DNA of 64,000 nt from JBGTSJ01 sp041940305. GTDB lineage: Bacteria > Planctomycetota > Planctomycetia > Planctomycetales > Planctomycetaceae. Every line of letters starts with the position of its first letter. The stretch's first letter is position 1. Position numbers and translations under genes: made by a program. The stretch is taken from positions 62,001-126,000 of the forward strand of contig JBGTSJ010000007.1 of assembly GCA_041940305.1 (NCBI GenBank), in the 5' to 3' direction. The notes beneath the pieces were generated by a model. That model was not told the DNA's origin and made no database searches. It worked only from the letters and a program-made list of their open reading frames with translations. This document shows positions 35,496 through 44,858 of the stretch, in pieces.

Positions 35496-36236
35496 TCAGT
35501 TGGCGCGAGTCGCGTATTCCGTCTCGCGCTCGAACACGCCGTCGCCGTCGGCATCTTCGCGCAGCAGTGCGCGGCCGGTGGCGGCGTCGATCAGCAGTTC
35601 TCGCACGCCCCCGTCTCCGTCGCGCTGCTGCACCCAGGGAGTCCGGTCGCGCCCCAGCACGTCCCAGACATCGACGCGCAGGGCATCATCGGGCGCCGCC
35701 GGACGGCGTGGAAGATGCACTTTCTTCCCGGCCCAGAGCACGAGCGAACCGGCGGCCAGCGTCAGGACGAGCGGCACCCAGTTGATGCCGGACGCGACGG
35801 CATCGTCCACCGCTCGTTCATCGAATCGCGGGCGAGTCGCGCGGTCTCCTGCGGAGCGATCGGCCGGTCGTGACTCCGCCACCGATTCAAGCGGCGCTCC
35901 ATCCAGAATTCGCCGCAGCTGGTCGCGCGCATAGTCGCCCCGGCGTGCAGGCACCGACAGCACATAGCTCGTCCGCCAGAAGTGCTGAATTGCGTCGAAA
36001 TCGTCGCGGTGCTCCAGACGCGGCTCGCAGCCGATCGCATACTCCAACTCATTTGCGAAGTACCCGGCTTCGGCCGCGTTGCCGAAACGCGCCACAACTT
36101 CCCACTCATCGCCGTCTGCGGACGAGTCGTCGGGCCGGCCGAGGGCGGTCAGCGGAACGTCACTCGACGTGGGCAGACAACGGGGACAACCTACGTCAGA
36201 CGACGCCGGCCAGCCACAGGTCGAGCAACGCGGCAT
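35496..36236 (-). CDS. Zinc-ribbon and single-TM protein, putative signal-sensing
   Basis: A 246-residue protein. The N-terminal zinc ribbon uses C4, C7, C17 and C20 (MPRCSTCGWPASSDVGCPRC). A middle domain WEVVARFGNAAEAGYFANELEYAIG resembles a putative signal-transducing DUF2007-type fold. After a charged linker, a hydrophobic helix (NWVPLVLTLAAGSLVLWAG, near residues 150-170) precedes a C-terminal part with DADGDGVFE, an EF-hand-like acidic loop. ATG 36236 is chosen because GAGGGAG lies 9 bases upstream; longer in-frame starts exist. Function unknown. Confidence 0.72.
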   Translation of the reverse strand: MPRCSTCGWPASSDVGCPRCLPTSSDVPLTALGRPDDSSADGDEWEVVARFGNAAEAGYFANELEYAIGCEPRLEHRDDFDAIQHFWRTSYVLSVPARRGDYARDQLRRILDGAPLESVAESRPADRSAGDRATRPRFDERAVDDAVASGINWVPLVLTLAAGSLVLWAGKKVHLPRRPAAPDDALRVDVWDVLGRDRTPWVQQRDGDGGVRELLIDAATGRALLREDADGDGVFERETEYATRAN

Positions 36237-36478
36237 CTTGCAAACTCCCTCAAGCACCCGATCGATTCGACTGCGGGACCGCGGGCGATCCCGGGCGGAC
36301 TCAACTTCGATCATACGGCTGACCTGCGGCCGTTTCCAGCAGTTGCGCGCCATAAACGGCCAGGCGGCGATGCCCGGCTGCGGGCGTCCACTGCCCGGGC
36401 AATTCGAGTACAGTGCGCATCGCGTTGAGTGTCCCATCCTGAGTTCCACCATTGCATCGCCAAACCGGGGAGTCTGCC

Positions 36479-37465
36479 ATGAAACGTCCACGTGCCGCAC
36501 TTGTGTGGTTTTGCCTGGGGTTGTTCTCGGGTGCAACATGCTGGCCCGTCCTGACGAAGCAGCCTGCGGACCCCGGCCATTCGGCGATTGCGGCCGACGC
36601 ACGGCCACTTGTGATGCGCTTAGCGGCCGCAGCTCCGATCCCGGACGACGGCAAGCTGCGGATTATCTGCTTTGGGGCCCATCCGGATGACTGCGAACTC
36701 CGGGCCGCGGGAACTGCGGCGCGGTGGGCGGTCGAGGGGCATCATGTGAAGTTCGTGTCGGTCACCAACGGCGACATCGGCCACTGGAAGATGGCCGGCG
36801 GACCGCTCGCGCAGCGTCGGACAGCCGAAGTCGAGCGCTGCGCGGAAATCCTGGGGATCGAGAGTGAAGTGCTCGACATCCACGACGGAGAGCTGCTGCC
36901 GACGCTCGAGAATCGCAAGGTCATCACGCAGCTCATCCGCGAATGGGACGCCGACATCGTGATGTGCCACCGGCCGAACGACTATCACCCGGATCACCGC
37001 AATGTGGGCCTGCTGGTGCAGGACGCCGCGTACATGGTGACGGTGCCGTTCTTCTGCCCGGACGTCGCTCCGCTCTCGAAGAACCCCGTGTTCCTGTACT
37101 ATGAAGACCGCTTTCAGAAGCCGAATCCGTTCTCGGCGGACGTCGTCGTTGCGATCGATGATGTGCTGGACAAGAAGCTGGCCTGCGTGGATGCGCTGGA
37201 GTCGCAGTTCCACGAAGGAGGCTGCTGCAGCGGCCTCACCGAACTCCCCGACACGCCCGAGGAACATACCGCACGCCAGGCGACCGTGCGTGAAAGCTTC
37301 CGCAAGCGATTCGGCGGCACGGCCGAGCGGTTTCGGGAGGAACTGCGTGAGTGGTACGGCGATGCCGCCGCGGAGGTGGACGCGGCGGAGGCGTTCGAGA
37401 TCTGCGAGTACGGACGGCAGCCGAGCAAGGAGGAGCTGCGCGAGTTGTTCCCGTTTGCTCAATGA
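36479..37465 (+). CDS. PIG-L/LmbE-family deacetylase, exported
   Basis: A 328-residue zinc-dependent N-acetylglucosamine-type deacetylase family protein. The metal/catalytic motif AHPDD is at residues 67-71 and the second His motif is YHPDHRNVG. A signal sequence or N-terminal anchor (LVWFCLGLFSGATCW) precedes it. The C-terminal part with CCSGLTELPDTPEEHTARQ and REELREWYG is lineage-specific. Family members act on GlcNAc-inositol, lipids or antibiotics; the substrate here is not inferable. ATG 36479. The gene converges on a propeller gene with a hairpin between them. Confidence 0.87.
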   Translation: MKRPRAALVWFCLGLFSGATCWPVLTKQPADPGHSAIAADARPLVMRLAAAAPIPDDGKLRIICFGAHPDDCELRAAGTAARWAVEGHHVKFVSVTNGDIGHWKMAGGPLAQRRTAEVERCAEILGIESEVLDIHDGELLPTLENRKVITQLIREWDADIVMCHRPNDYHPDHRNVGLLVQDAAYMVTVPFFCPDVAPLSKNPVFLYYEDRFQKPNPFSADVVVAIDDVLDKKLACVDALESQFHEGGCCSGLTELPDTPEEHTARQATVRESFRKRFGGTAERFREELREWYGDAAAEVDAAEAFEICEYGRQPSKEELRELFPFAQ

Positions 37466-37479
37466 GATGGACGGCGTCG

Positions 37480-37516
37480 CAGAAACCCGGTTTCTCCAAA
37501 AGATACCGGGCTTCTG
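37480..37516. terminator. Inverted repeat CAGAAACCCGGT between convergent genes
   Basis: CAGAAACCCGGT pairs with ACCGGGCTTCTG over 12 bp with one mismatch and a loop of 13 bases. It sits between the deacetylase stop at 37465 and the propeller stop at 37544 and may end both transcripts. The AAACCCGGTTT type of sequence is, to my knowledge, a dispersed repeat in several phyla. Confidence 0.5.
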
Positions 37517-37543
37517 TGCGGGCCGACATCGCACTCATCGCGG

Positions 37544-38818
37544 TTACTTCGACGAGATGCAGTAGAGCGCTTTGTCCGAGCGGAGCAGCAGTTCGCCATT
37601 CACGATGGCGGGCGTGGCGTTGAACTGCGTGTCGTCGGATTCGATCTTGTTCTGGGCAAGCTGCTTGAAGTCCTCCGACGGTTCGAACACGAAGGTCCCT
37701 TCCTGGCGGCTGACGGCATAAACGCGGCCGCTGGCCACGATCGGCGAGGCGTAGAATCCGCGGCCACGGACCGGGAGCCGGATCGAGTTCAGCTCTTCGC
37801 CGGAGTCCGCGGCGACGACATGCGCCATGCCCCGGTCATCTGCCCAGTAGAACTTGCCTTCGTAGAGCACGGGCGTCGTGATGTAGGAACTCGCACGGCC
37901 TTTCCAGAGGACGTGCGAGTCGGTGACGTCGTCCTTGCCGCCGGCGCGGACCGCGACGCTGCCGGCGCCACGATTGCCGCCAAACACATACGCCACGTCC
38001 CCGTTACTGAGCACCGCCGGGCAGACTGTGCTTTGAGCCGGGCTGGTGCAGTACCAGCGGAGCTTTCCGTTGTCGGGGTTGAGGCCCCACACTTCGCCGG
38101 CGACCGCGGTGACGAGATCCTGCCGGCCGTCTTCCGCCGTGACGAGCGTGGGGGTCGAATAGATCATTTCCAGCAGGTCGGCCTCGGCCTTCCATCTCTC
38201 GGACCCGGTGGCCTTGTCCAGCGCCCGGATGGAGTGGCTCTCTTCCGACGCGTTCACGATGACCACGTCGTTGTACAGGATCAGGCTCGCAGCCGAGCCC
38301 CAGCGCATGCGGCTGGACTCCTGTCCGACATCGGTCTGCCACAGCTGATTGCCGTCCAGATCGAAGGCGACGACGCCGCTCTTTCCGAAGAAGCAGTACA
38401 CGCGCTCGCCGTCCGTGACGGGCGTATTGCTGGCGTATCCGTGCTCGCTGATGAACCCGCGGTACGGATCATCGGAGCCGCTCAGCCCGACCGACCTGTC
38501 CCAGGCGAGCTCGCCCGACGCGAGGTTGATGCAGACGAGGTGCCGCTTCAGATCGGCGACGTTGCCGCCGTCCCCCTCTCCGTAACCGCTGTAGCAGGTG
38601 ACGAACGCGCGGTCCTCCCAAGTAATCGGGCTGGACGACCCCGGTCCGGGAAGCTCGGTCTGCCAGCGGATGTTCTGATCATCGCCCCATTCGAGGGGAA
38701 CGTCGGCATCGGTGCTGACGCCTGCTGCAGCCGGCCCGCGGAATTGAGCCCAGTCGCCGGCTGCGGCGAGGTGAACGGCACTCAGACACAATGCAGCGGC
38801 TATGCAGAACTGCTTCAC
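37544..38818 (-). CDS. PQQ-type beta-propeller protein, exported
   Basis: A 424-residue protein starting at GTG 38818, supported by GGAGGGAG in the leader. The signal peptide (FCIAAALCLSAVHLAAAG) is followed by the WAQFRGPAAAGVS start motif. Blades such as CINLASGELAWDRS, AFDLDGNQLWQTD, ALDKATGSERWKAE, GLNPDNGKLRWYC can be read; the last segment is NATPAIVNGELLLRSDKALYCI. It is the third of four such proteins in the window. An enzymatic role is not supported, as no catalytic Asp/Cys motif of alcohol dehydrogenases is seen. Confidence 0.88.
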   Translation of the reverse strand: MKQFCIAAALCLSAVHLAAAGDWAQFRGPAAAGVSTDADVPLEWGDDQNIRWQTELPGPGSSSPITWEDRAFVTCYSGYGEGDGGNVADLKRHLVCINLASGELAWDRSVGLSGSDDPYRGFISEHGYASNTPVTDGERVYCFFGKSGVVAFDLDGNQLWQTDVGQESSRMRWGSAASLILYNDVVIVNASEESHSIRALDKATGSERWKAEADLLEMIYSTPTLVTAEDGRQDLVTAVAGEVWGLNPDNGKLRWYCTSPAQSTVCPAVLSNGDVAYVFGGNRGAGSVAVRAGGKDDVTDSHVLWKGRASSYITTPVLYEGKFYWADDRGMAHVVAADSGEELNSIRLPVRGRGFYASPIVASGRVYAVSRQEGTFVFEPSEDFKQLAQNKIESDDTQFNATPAIVNGELLLRSDKALYCISSK

Positions 38819-38986
38819 GAATGCTCCCTCCGCGGATGAGACACGGACCGTGGACTGCGATCCCTGGATGGCTCGAACAGTCCGGGACTGCGAATCCTGA
38901 CTGATGTCGGTCGATGGCACTGGAACCCCACTGCCCGGCAATCGGACCGACAAAAATCGGAAGCACTGCCCGGCGGGGCGAAGGGC

Positions 38987-41071
38987 TCAACCGCTCTGGG
39001 GCAGGTCAAACAGCTTCCCGAAACGTTCGAGCACGCGAATCTTGAGCGGTGCGCAGTCTTCTGCGTCGAGACGGCCGGATTCGACCAGCTCGAAGGCGGC
39101 GGTGCGTGCTTCCTCCAGGATCTTCTGGTCGCGGGCGAGATTGGCGACGCGGAGGGGGAGGTCTCCGTGCTGGCGGGTGCCGAGGATGTCGCCCGGGCCG
39201 CGCAACTCGAAGTCTTTCTCGGCGATCTGGAAGCCGTCGGTCATGGATTCGAGGGCCGCCAGCCGGGTGACGGCGTCCTCGGAGTCCGCTTCGGAGAACA
39301 GGAAGCAGTATCCCTGATACGCCCCGCGCGCGACCCGGCCCCGCAACTGATGGAGCTGCGCCAGGCCGAATCGCTCGGCCTGCAGGACGACCATCAGCGT
39401 CGCATTGGGGATATCCACCCCCACTTCAACGACCGTGGTGGCGACCAGTGCATCGATCTCCCGCTCCCGGAATCGATCCATGACATGCTGTCGCTCGTCC
39501 CGGTCGATCTGGCCGTGCACGAGTGCAAGCCGGTAGTCGGCGAGTTCTGTCCGCTTGAGATACTCGTACACCTTGTCGGCCGCGGCATCTCGTGCCTGCG
39601 GAGATTCGGACTCGACACGGGGGCAAATGACGTACGCCTGCCGACCCGCCTTGAGCTGCCGCCGCAGGAACTCCCACGCCTTTGCCTGCTGCTCGCGACT
39701 GTGCACCCGATGCGTGACGACGGGTCGTCGTCCGGGGGGAAGATCGCGGATGATCGTCAGGTCGAGATCGCCGAACTGGGTGAGACACAGGCTGCGGGGA
39801 ATGGGCGTGGCCGTCATGACGAGAACGTGCGGCGTCGCGGCCCCCGCCGTGAACGCGGACCGCTGCGCGACTCCAAACCGGTGCTGTTCGTCGATCACCG
39901 CCAGCGCCAGCCTTGGGAACTGCACGTCCTTCTGGATTACGGCCTGTGTGCCGACAACCAGCTGCGCCTGCCCCGACGCAATCCGCTCCAACGCGTCGCG
40001 ACGGCGGGCCGGCGTCAGACTGCCGGTCAGCAGCAGCCGGTCGACCTGGCTCTCTTTCAGCAACTCATCGATCGTGTCCCAGTGCTGGTTGGCGAGGAGT
40101 TCGGTCGGCGCCATCAGGACGGCCTGAAAGCCGGCTGCGACGGCCGCCAGCAGCGCGTAGATCGCCACAACCGTCTTGCCTGCGCCCACTTCCGCCTGCA
40201 GCAGGCGGTGCATCACCTGCCCCGAGCCGAGATCGGCCGCGATCTCGGCGATTGCCTGGTCCTGCCCGTCGGTGAAGCGGAACGGGAACAGACGCCGAAT
40301 ACGCGAATCGATTTTCGTTGTCGCCGGCAATCGCGGGGCGGACGGCTGCTCGCGCCAGGCGCGGCGACGGAGGGCCAGCGCCAGTTGAAACTCGAGCAGG
40401 TCATCCAGCAGCACGCGCCGGCGGCCCGCTTCATACGCCTCACGCGTGGAGGGCACATGCAGCCCCCGGAGCGCGGCGGCCATTCCCGGAATCTGCAACT
40501 GATCGCGAAGTGCGTCCGGAAGATGCTCGGGAATGAGATGCGCGGACTGCTCAACCGCCTCCCGCGTCAGCCGGCGGACTTCCGGCTGCGTGAGTCCCTC
40601 CGTGAGCGGATACTTGGGAAGCAGTCCTCCATGAGACTGCTGGTCGTCCGGCTCGAGCCATTGAATCTTCGGATGCGTGAACTCCCATCGTCCCTGGTGC
40701 TTCTTCGGCTTCCCGGAGAACAGGACGTTCTGTCCCTCGCGCAGCTTCTGGTACATCCAGGGCTGGTTGAACCAGACGCCGCGGACATAATCCTGGCCGC
40801 AGTCCAGAAGTCCGGCCGTCATCGTGCGTCCGCCCGACAACTGCCGGCCGTCCATGTCCACCACAATGCCCCGAACCGTCTGCAGTTCACCTTCGACCAG
40901 CTGGTTCGGCAACCGCACCTCAGTGAGATCGAGCAGTTCCCGCGGCAGATGCCACAGCAGGTCCTCGACAGTGCGTACGCCCAGCCGGGTGAGCAGTTCC
41001 GCCCGGTGCGGCCCTCCTCCCGGGAGGAACTGCACACTTTGCTCCAGCGGATTGTCGGATGGAGTCGCCAT
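38987..41071 (-). CDS. recG: ATP-dependent DNA helicase RecG
   Basis: A 694-residue RecG, which reverses stalled forks and processes Holliday junctions. The wedge/OB domain occupies the first 190 residues. The helicase part has Walker A EVGAGKT near residue 295-300, AxLMAPTELLANQHW, the box DEQHRFGV, MTATPIPRSL, and the C-terminal TVVEVGVDIPNAT and QLRGRVARG motifs. RecG usually has GDVGSGKT, so the variant AEVGAGKT is mild. The C-terminal FELRGPGDILGTRQHG segment is the family hallmark. ATG 41071. Neighbouring genes are unrelated. Confidence 0.96.
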   Translation of the reverse strand: MATPSDNPLEQSVQFLPGGGPHRAELLTRLGVRTVEDLLWHLPRELLDLTEVRLPNQLVEGELQTVRGIVVDMDGRQLSGGRTMTAGLLDCGQDYVRGVWFNQPWMYQKLREGQNVLFSGKPKKHQGRWEFTHPKIQWLEPDDQQSHGGLLPKYPLTEGLTQPEVRRLTREAVEQSAHLIPEHLPDALRDQLQIPGMAAALRGLHVPSTREAYEAGRRRVLLDDLLEFQLALALRRRAWREQPSAPRLPATTKIDSRIRRLFPFRFTDGQDQAIAEIAADLGSGQVMHRLLQAEVGAGKTVVAIYALLAAVAAGFQAVLMAPTELLANQHWDTIDELLKESQVDRLLLTGSLTPARRRDALERIASGQAQLVVGTQAVIQKDVQFPRLALAVIDEQHRFGVAQRSAFTAGAATPHVLVMTATPIPRSLCLTQFGDLDLTIIRDLPPGRRPVVTHRVHSREQQAKAWEFLRRQLKAGRQAYVICPRVESESPQARDAAADKVYEYLKRTELADYRLALVHGQIDRDERQHVMDRFREREIDALVATTVVEVGVDIPNATLMVVLQAERFGLAQLHQLRGRVARGAYQGYCFLFSEADSEDAVTRLAALESMTDGFQIAEKDFELRGPGDILGTRQHGDLPLRVANLARDQKILEEARTAAFELVESGRLDAEDCAPLKIRVLERFGKLFDLPQSG

Positions 41072-41192
41072 CGATAATCGGCAGTTGGACGGCGGACGCG
41101 CCAGCGCCCTGCCTGACCATATGGTACATTAGTCCACTTGTCGATCAAGGCACTCTGGTGTCGTCTCGACACGTCCATGACCGACAGCGACA

Positions 41193-41996
41193 TCAGGAAA
41201 CCGCCCGCGACAGGGTCAGCGCGGCGTACTGCCGGTCGCCGACTTCGCTGATTCTCGCATCGGGCCACTTCTCCAGCGGCGTGTATCGCGGGTGCCGCGA
41301 CTCCTTGTACGGATCATTCCGCCGCGTGTTGTAACAGCAGATGAGCGCCCAGCGCGGATGTTCGCTGCGGTTCTGGTCCGAGCGGTGCAGCAGGTTGGCG
41401 TGAAACAGAATTGCGTCCCCCGGCTCCAGTTCCACGTGCACCAGTTCGAACCGCTGCAGGGCGACCTCCACTCGTTCCGGATCAGCCCCGGTCTGGTCGC
41501 CGGTCTTGCCGTGATCGATCCGGCCGATCCGGTGCGACCCCCGGAGCACCTGCAGGCAGCCGTTCTCCTGCGTGGCCCGGTCGATGGCGATCAGGCAGCT
41601 TCCCATGTCGGGGAGCAGGCAGCCGTTGTGGTACCAGTAGCCGTAGTCCTGATGCCATTCCCAGGCGCCCCCCACCCGCGGCTCTTTCAGGATCAGCTTG
41701 TGGTGGTAGTGGTAAACTTCACCCTCCAGCAGCAGTTCCATTGCGTTCACCACCCGCTCGCTGCGGGCGATCGCGCTGTACATGTCGTCCGAGAGATCAT
41801 TCCGCAGCGCCAGCGTGACCGGCATCCCGCTGGCGTCTTTGCGGCCATAGGCGGAGCGCCCCAGTTCGACGTCGGCCCGCGCAACGCGTCCCAGCAGGTC
41901 CGTCTCGTCCGCCGTCAGCAGTCCGTGGAACAGCAGGTAACCGTCCTCCTGGAAGGTCCGGCGCTGCTCAGTCGTCAGTGCGAATGTGTCCGGCAT
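41193..41996 (-). CDS. Phytanoyl-CoA dioxygenase family protein
   Basis: A 267-residue Fe(II)/2-oxoglutarate-dependent dioxygenase of the PhyH type. The metal triad is H115-x-D117 (WHQDYG) with H204 (LLHRSDQNRS) and the 2-oxoglutarate Arg is probably R210. The mid-region CLQVLRGSHRIGRIDHG is characteristic. The substrate could be a small hydroxylated acid or an amino-acid derivative; ectoine synthase genes are not adjacent. ATG 41996 is preferred over an upstream start at 42029. Confidence 0.88.
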   Translation of the reverse strand: MPDTFALTTEQRRTFQEDGYLLFHGLLTADETDLLGRVARADVELGRSAYGRKDASGMPVTLALRNDLSDDMYSAIARSERVVNAMELLLEGEVYHYHHKLILKEPRVGGAWEWHQDYGYWYHNGCLLPDMGSCLIAIDRATQENGCLQVLRGSHRIGRIDHGKTGDQTGADPERVEVALQRFELVHVELEPGDAILFHANLLHRSDQNRSEHPRWALICCYNTRRNDPYKESRHPRYTPLEKWPDARISEVGDRQYAALTLSRAVS

Positions 41997-42177
41997 GTCT
42001 CGTCGTCGATGATTGAGGCCCGCCCTCACAGTCTACCGATTCGGCGCGATCCGGTCCCGCCGCCGCCGCGCACGGCTTTGGCGAATTGCAATTCGGTCCG
42101 CCTTGCCGGACAATCACAAATTCAGAAGTCACGCATCGCCGCCTGCTCACAGGCTCAAGCATATCGGAGACTGCATC

Positions 42178-43626
42178 GTGAGAGCGTTCGCCAGTGCCCT
42201 CCTCGTGGGGGCCTCCATCCTCGTACTGGCCCTCCCCGCCCGTTCGGCCGATCTCGATGAACTCCTGGCCGGCCCGGTGAAGAAAATCGTCGGAGACTGC
42301 GCCTTCACCGAGGGGCCCGCATGGCATCCCGACGGCTATCTTCTGTTCTCGGACATCCCCAACGAACGGGTGCTGCGCGTCAACGTGGACGGCAGCTCGT
42401 CCGAATGGCTTAAGCCGTCCGGCCGCGCCAACGGCCTGATGTGTGACCGCAAGGGACGCATCTATGCGTGTCAGGGAGGCGAGCGCTCGGTCTCCCTCAT
42501 GAAGACCAATGCAGACGGAATCGGCGAAGTCGTGAGCGTGCTGGCGTCCGAGTTTGAAGGCCGGCCACTCAACCAGCCCAACGATCTCGCCATCGACGCC
42601 GACGGCGGATTGTATTTCACCGACCCTAACTACCGACCAGCCGATGAACCCGCCACTCAGCCCGTGCAGGGCGTCTATTACATCAGCGCCGCCGGCGAAA
42701 TCACCCGTGTCATCGACGACCTGCCCCGTCCCAACGGCATCCTTGTGACGGCCGACGGCAAGTCGCTCTACGTCGCCAACATCGAACTGCGGCAGATCAT
42801 CAAATACGCCATTGAGGGACCCGGGCAGCTCGGGGCTTCTGAAGTGCTGTTTACGGGCGAGGAGCAGGAGGACGGTCGCGGCCCGGACGGCATGACGCTC
42901 GATGAGCACGGCAACATCTATGCCACGTACAAGACGCTCGTCGTCCTCACTCCCGCCGGTGAACTGATCGGGCGCGTCGATGTCGGCGAGAAGCCTGCGA
43001 ACTGTGCGTTCGGCGGGGATGACAACCGCACCCTGTATGTCACGGCGCAGACCAGCCTGTACGCAATCCCGACGAAAGTCGCCGGCATTGATCTCGCGGA
43101 GGCCGGCCCCGCCGCCGACGAGTCGGGCGAACCGCGGACGTTCGAGGCCCGCGACCTCAAGCTGCAGATCCCCGCCCGCTGGGAAGAACAGGAGCCCTCG
43201 AACCGTTTGCGTCTCGCACAGTTTGCGATCCCCGCGGCTGAAGGCGATAACGAAGCCGGCGAACTGGTGGTGTCGGGACCATTCGGCGGCACCGATCAGG
43301 CCAACATCGAGCGCTGGTTCGGCCAGTTCTCCGCCGAGGGCCGCACCGCGAAAATGGCGCAGGGGACTGGACCGACGGGCGAGTACATCGTCGTCGAGCT
43401 CGCCGGAACGTATAACAAGCCGGTCGGCCCGCCGATCCAGGGACGCACCGAGCCGACCCCCGGCTTCAAAATGCTGGGGATCATCGTCAAGCTCGATCCA
43501 GGGGGCAATTACTTTCTCAAGCTGACCGGCCCGGAGAAAACGGTGGACTCCGCCGCCGAGGAGCTGCGCGCCACAATCGGCGGAAAGGCGGACGCCGAGA
43601 GCGAGTACTCACTCCCCGAGTCCTGA
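42178..43626 (+). CDS. SMP-30/gluconolactonase-like propeller with C-terminal domain, exported
   Basis: A 482-residue protein from GTG 42178. The signal peptide ends at RSADL. Residues 35-305 are an SMP-30/gluconolactonase-like six-blade propeller with CAFTEGPAWHPDGYLLFSD, LNQPNDLAIDADGGLYFTD, RPNGILVTADGKSLYVAN and GRGPDGMTLDEHGNIYAT. The E of TEGPxW, the N of QPND and N of RPNG are the metal-binding positions of the family. A second domain (about 310-470) with FTFEARDLKL-type beta pattern is unrecognised. A lactonase-type hydrolase is inferred. GGAG lies 11 bases before the GTG. Confidence 0.83.
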   Translation: MRAFASALLVGASILVLALPARSADLDELLAGPVKKIVGDCAFTEGPAWHPDGYLLFSDIPNERVLRVNVDGSSSEWLKPSGRANGLMCDRKGRIYACQGGERSVSLMKTNADGIGEVVSVLASEFEGRPLNQPNDLAIDADGGLYFTDPNYRPADEPATQPVQGVYYISAAGEITRVIDDLPRPNGILVTADGKSLYVANIELRQIIKYAIEGPGQLGASEVLFTGEEQEDGRGPDGMTLDEHGNIYATYKTLVVLTPAGELIGRVDVGEKPANCAFGGDDNRTLYVTAQTSLYAIPTKVAGIDLAEAGPAADESGEPRTFEARDLKLQIPARWEEQEPSNRLRLAQFAIPAAEGDNEAGELVVSGPFGGTDQANIERWFGQFSAEGRTAKMAQGTGPTGEYIVVELAGTYNKPVGPPIQGRTEPTPGFKMLGIIVKLDPGGNYFLKLTGPEKTVDSAAEELRATIGGKADAESEYSLPES

Positions 43627-43661
43627 GATAAATCGCCCGCCGCGTCTCAGCATCAACCTCC

Positions 43662-43772
43662 ACCGTCGTGGTCGCTCCACCACCCTAGCCCGACGCGCCA
43701 GCGAGGGCCGAACGTTGCCGAGCACCGACCCGTCGGATACCAGCTCTCAACTCGGCCCGCCACCACGACGGT
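43662..43772. repeat. Inverted repeat enclosing a CCCGACGCGCCAGCGAGGG element
   Basis: ACCGTCGTGGT (43662-43672) and its exact complement ACCACGACGGT (43762-43772) enclose the sequence CCCGACGCGCCAGCGAGGG (ending 43707). The latter recalls a short dispersed repeat of planctomycete genomes (CCCGACGCG-x-AGCGAGGG). It lies between the SMP-30-like gene and trpA. Function unknown. Confidence 0.45.
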
Positions 43773-43794
43773 ACACCCGCTCCACGCTCCCTCA

Positions 43795-44613
43795 ATGACC
43801 CGGATCGCTCAAACCTTCGCCGACCTCCGCAAGCGGCAGCGGATGGCGTTCATGCCGTTCATTACGGCCGGCGATCCCGATGTGGACGGCACGCAGGCGC
43901 TGCTGCGGGAACTTGCAAAACAGAAGGTGGATCTCATCGAGATCGGGTTCCCTTACAGCGATCCGATCGCCGATGGCCCGGTGATCCAGTCTTCGTACAC
44001 ACGGGCGCTCGCACACAAACTCCACGTGCGCGACATCTTCGCCGGCGTGGGCGCACTGCAGAGCGAATCGCTCCCTCCACTCGCTGCCATGGTTTCGTTC
44101 GCGATCATCTTCCGCGCCGGTCCGGAGTCCTTCGTGCGACAGGCGCGCGAAGCAGGTTTCTCGGGATTGATCGTGCCGGACCTGCCCGGTGACGAAGCGG
44201 GCGACTTGTTCGAACTGGCGCGGTCCGCCGGTCTCGATCTCATTCAGCTGGTGGCCCCCACGACACCGCGCCCTCGGGTCAACGCCATCCTGAAGCATTG
44301 TTCCGGCTTCGTCTACTGCATCGCCGTCGCCGGCACGACGGGGGCCCGCGAAACGGTCGCCTCGGAGCTGACGAGTCAATTGCGCTGGCTGCGCGAAGAG
44401 ACCGACTTGCCGCTATGTGTGGGGTTCGGCATCTCACGGCCCGAGCATCTCGACCCGCTTCGCGGCCTGGCGGATGGGGCGATCGTCGGCTCTGCGATAG
44501 TCAGTCGTTTGCAGGATCTGGCGGACAGGCGACTTGAGCGCGGGCAGGCGATCGAGGCAGTCGGAAAACTCGCCGCCGATATGTCGGCCGCCGCGCATTC
44601 TCCCGGGCACTGA
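43795..44613 (+). CDS. trpA: Tryptophan synthase alpha chain
   Basis: A 272-residue TrpA, which releases indole from indole-3-glycerol phosphate and passes it to TrpB. The catalytic Glu is E49 in LIEIGFPYSDP and the catalytic Asp is D60 in PIADGPVIQ. GFSGLIVPDLP, VAPTTPRPRVNAI and VGFGISRPEHL are further family signatures. No trpB or trpC lies nearby, so it is separate from a trp operon. The 272 residues match the family length. It starts with ATG right after CCCTCA without an evident Shine-Dalgarno. Confidence 0.95.
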   Translation: MTRIAQTFADLRKRQRMAFMPFITAGDPDVDGTQALLRELAKQKVDLIEIGFPYSDPIADGPVIQSSYTRALAHKLHVRDIFAGVGALQSESLPPLAAMVSFAIIFRAGPESFVRQAREAGFSGLIVPDLPGDEAGDLFELARSAGLDLIQLVAPTTPRPRVNAILKHCSGFVYCIAVAGTTGARETVASELTSQLRWLREETDLPLCVGFGISRPEHLDPLRGLADGAIVGSAIVSRLQDLADRRLERGQAIEAVGKLAADMSAAAHSPGH

Positions 44614-44772
44614 CTCCGGAACCTCCCGATCGGCTCGGCGAAGCCGTGGCTGCGCCCTTGTTCGTCGGCCACTCACGATGCGCGCCGCGGGACCAGCCCG
44701 CCGCATCCTTCGCCGAGTCGTTAATCTCGCGATCCGGTTCATTGCAGCGATCCTCGCCCGTCTCCCCGTTAG

Positions 44773-44786
44773 GCACACCGCGTGCA
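44773..44786 (+). promoter_or_regulatory. Sigma-54 (-24/-12) promoter
   Basis: GG-CACACCGCGT-GC fits GG-N10-GC and is followed by A, so the wider consensus is met apart from the T at -13 position. It differs from the site at 34910 only at one base in the first 14. The start of transcription would be near 44798, about 60 bases before the DUF892 gene. Confidence 0.7.
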
Positions 44787-44858
44787 TACACTGGTCACGG
44801 CCGGCGGAAGCGTCCGTCGCGCATTCGGGAACCGCATTCACCGACGGGAGACATATTC

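Noticed and set aside
39167..41077. A 636-codon plus-strand open frame opposite recG
   Set aside because: Antisense artefact of high GC; recG motifs on the other strand are unambiguous.
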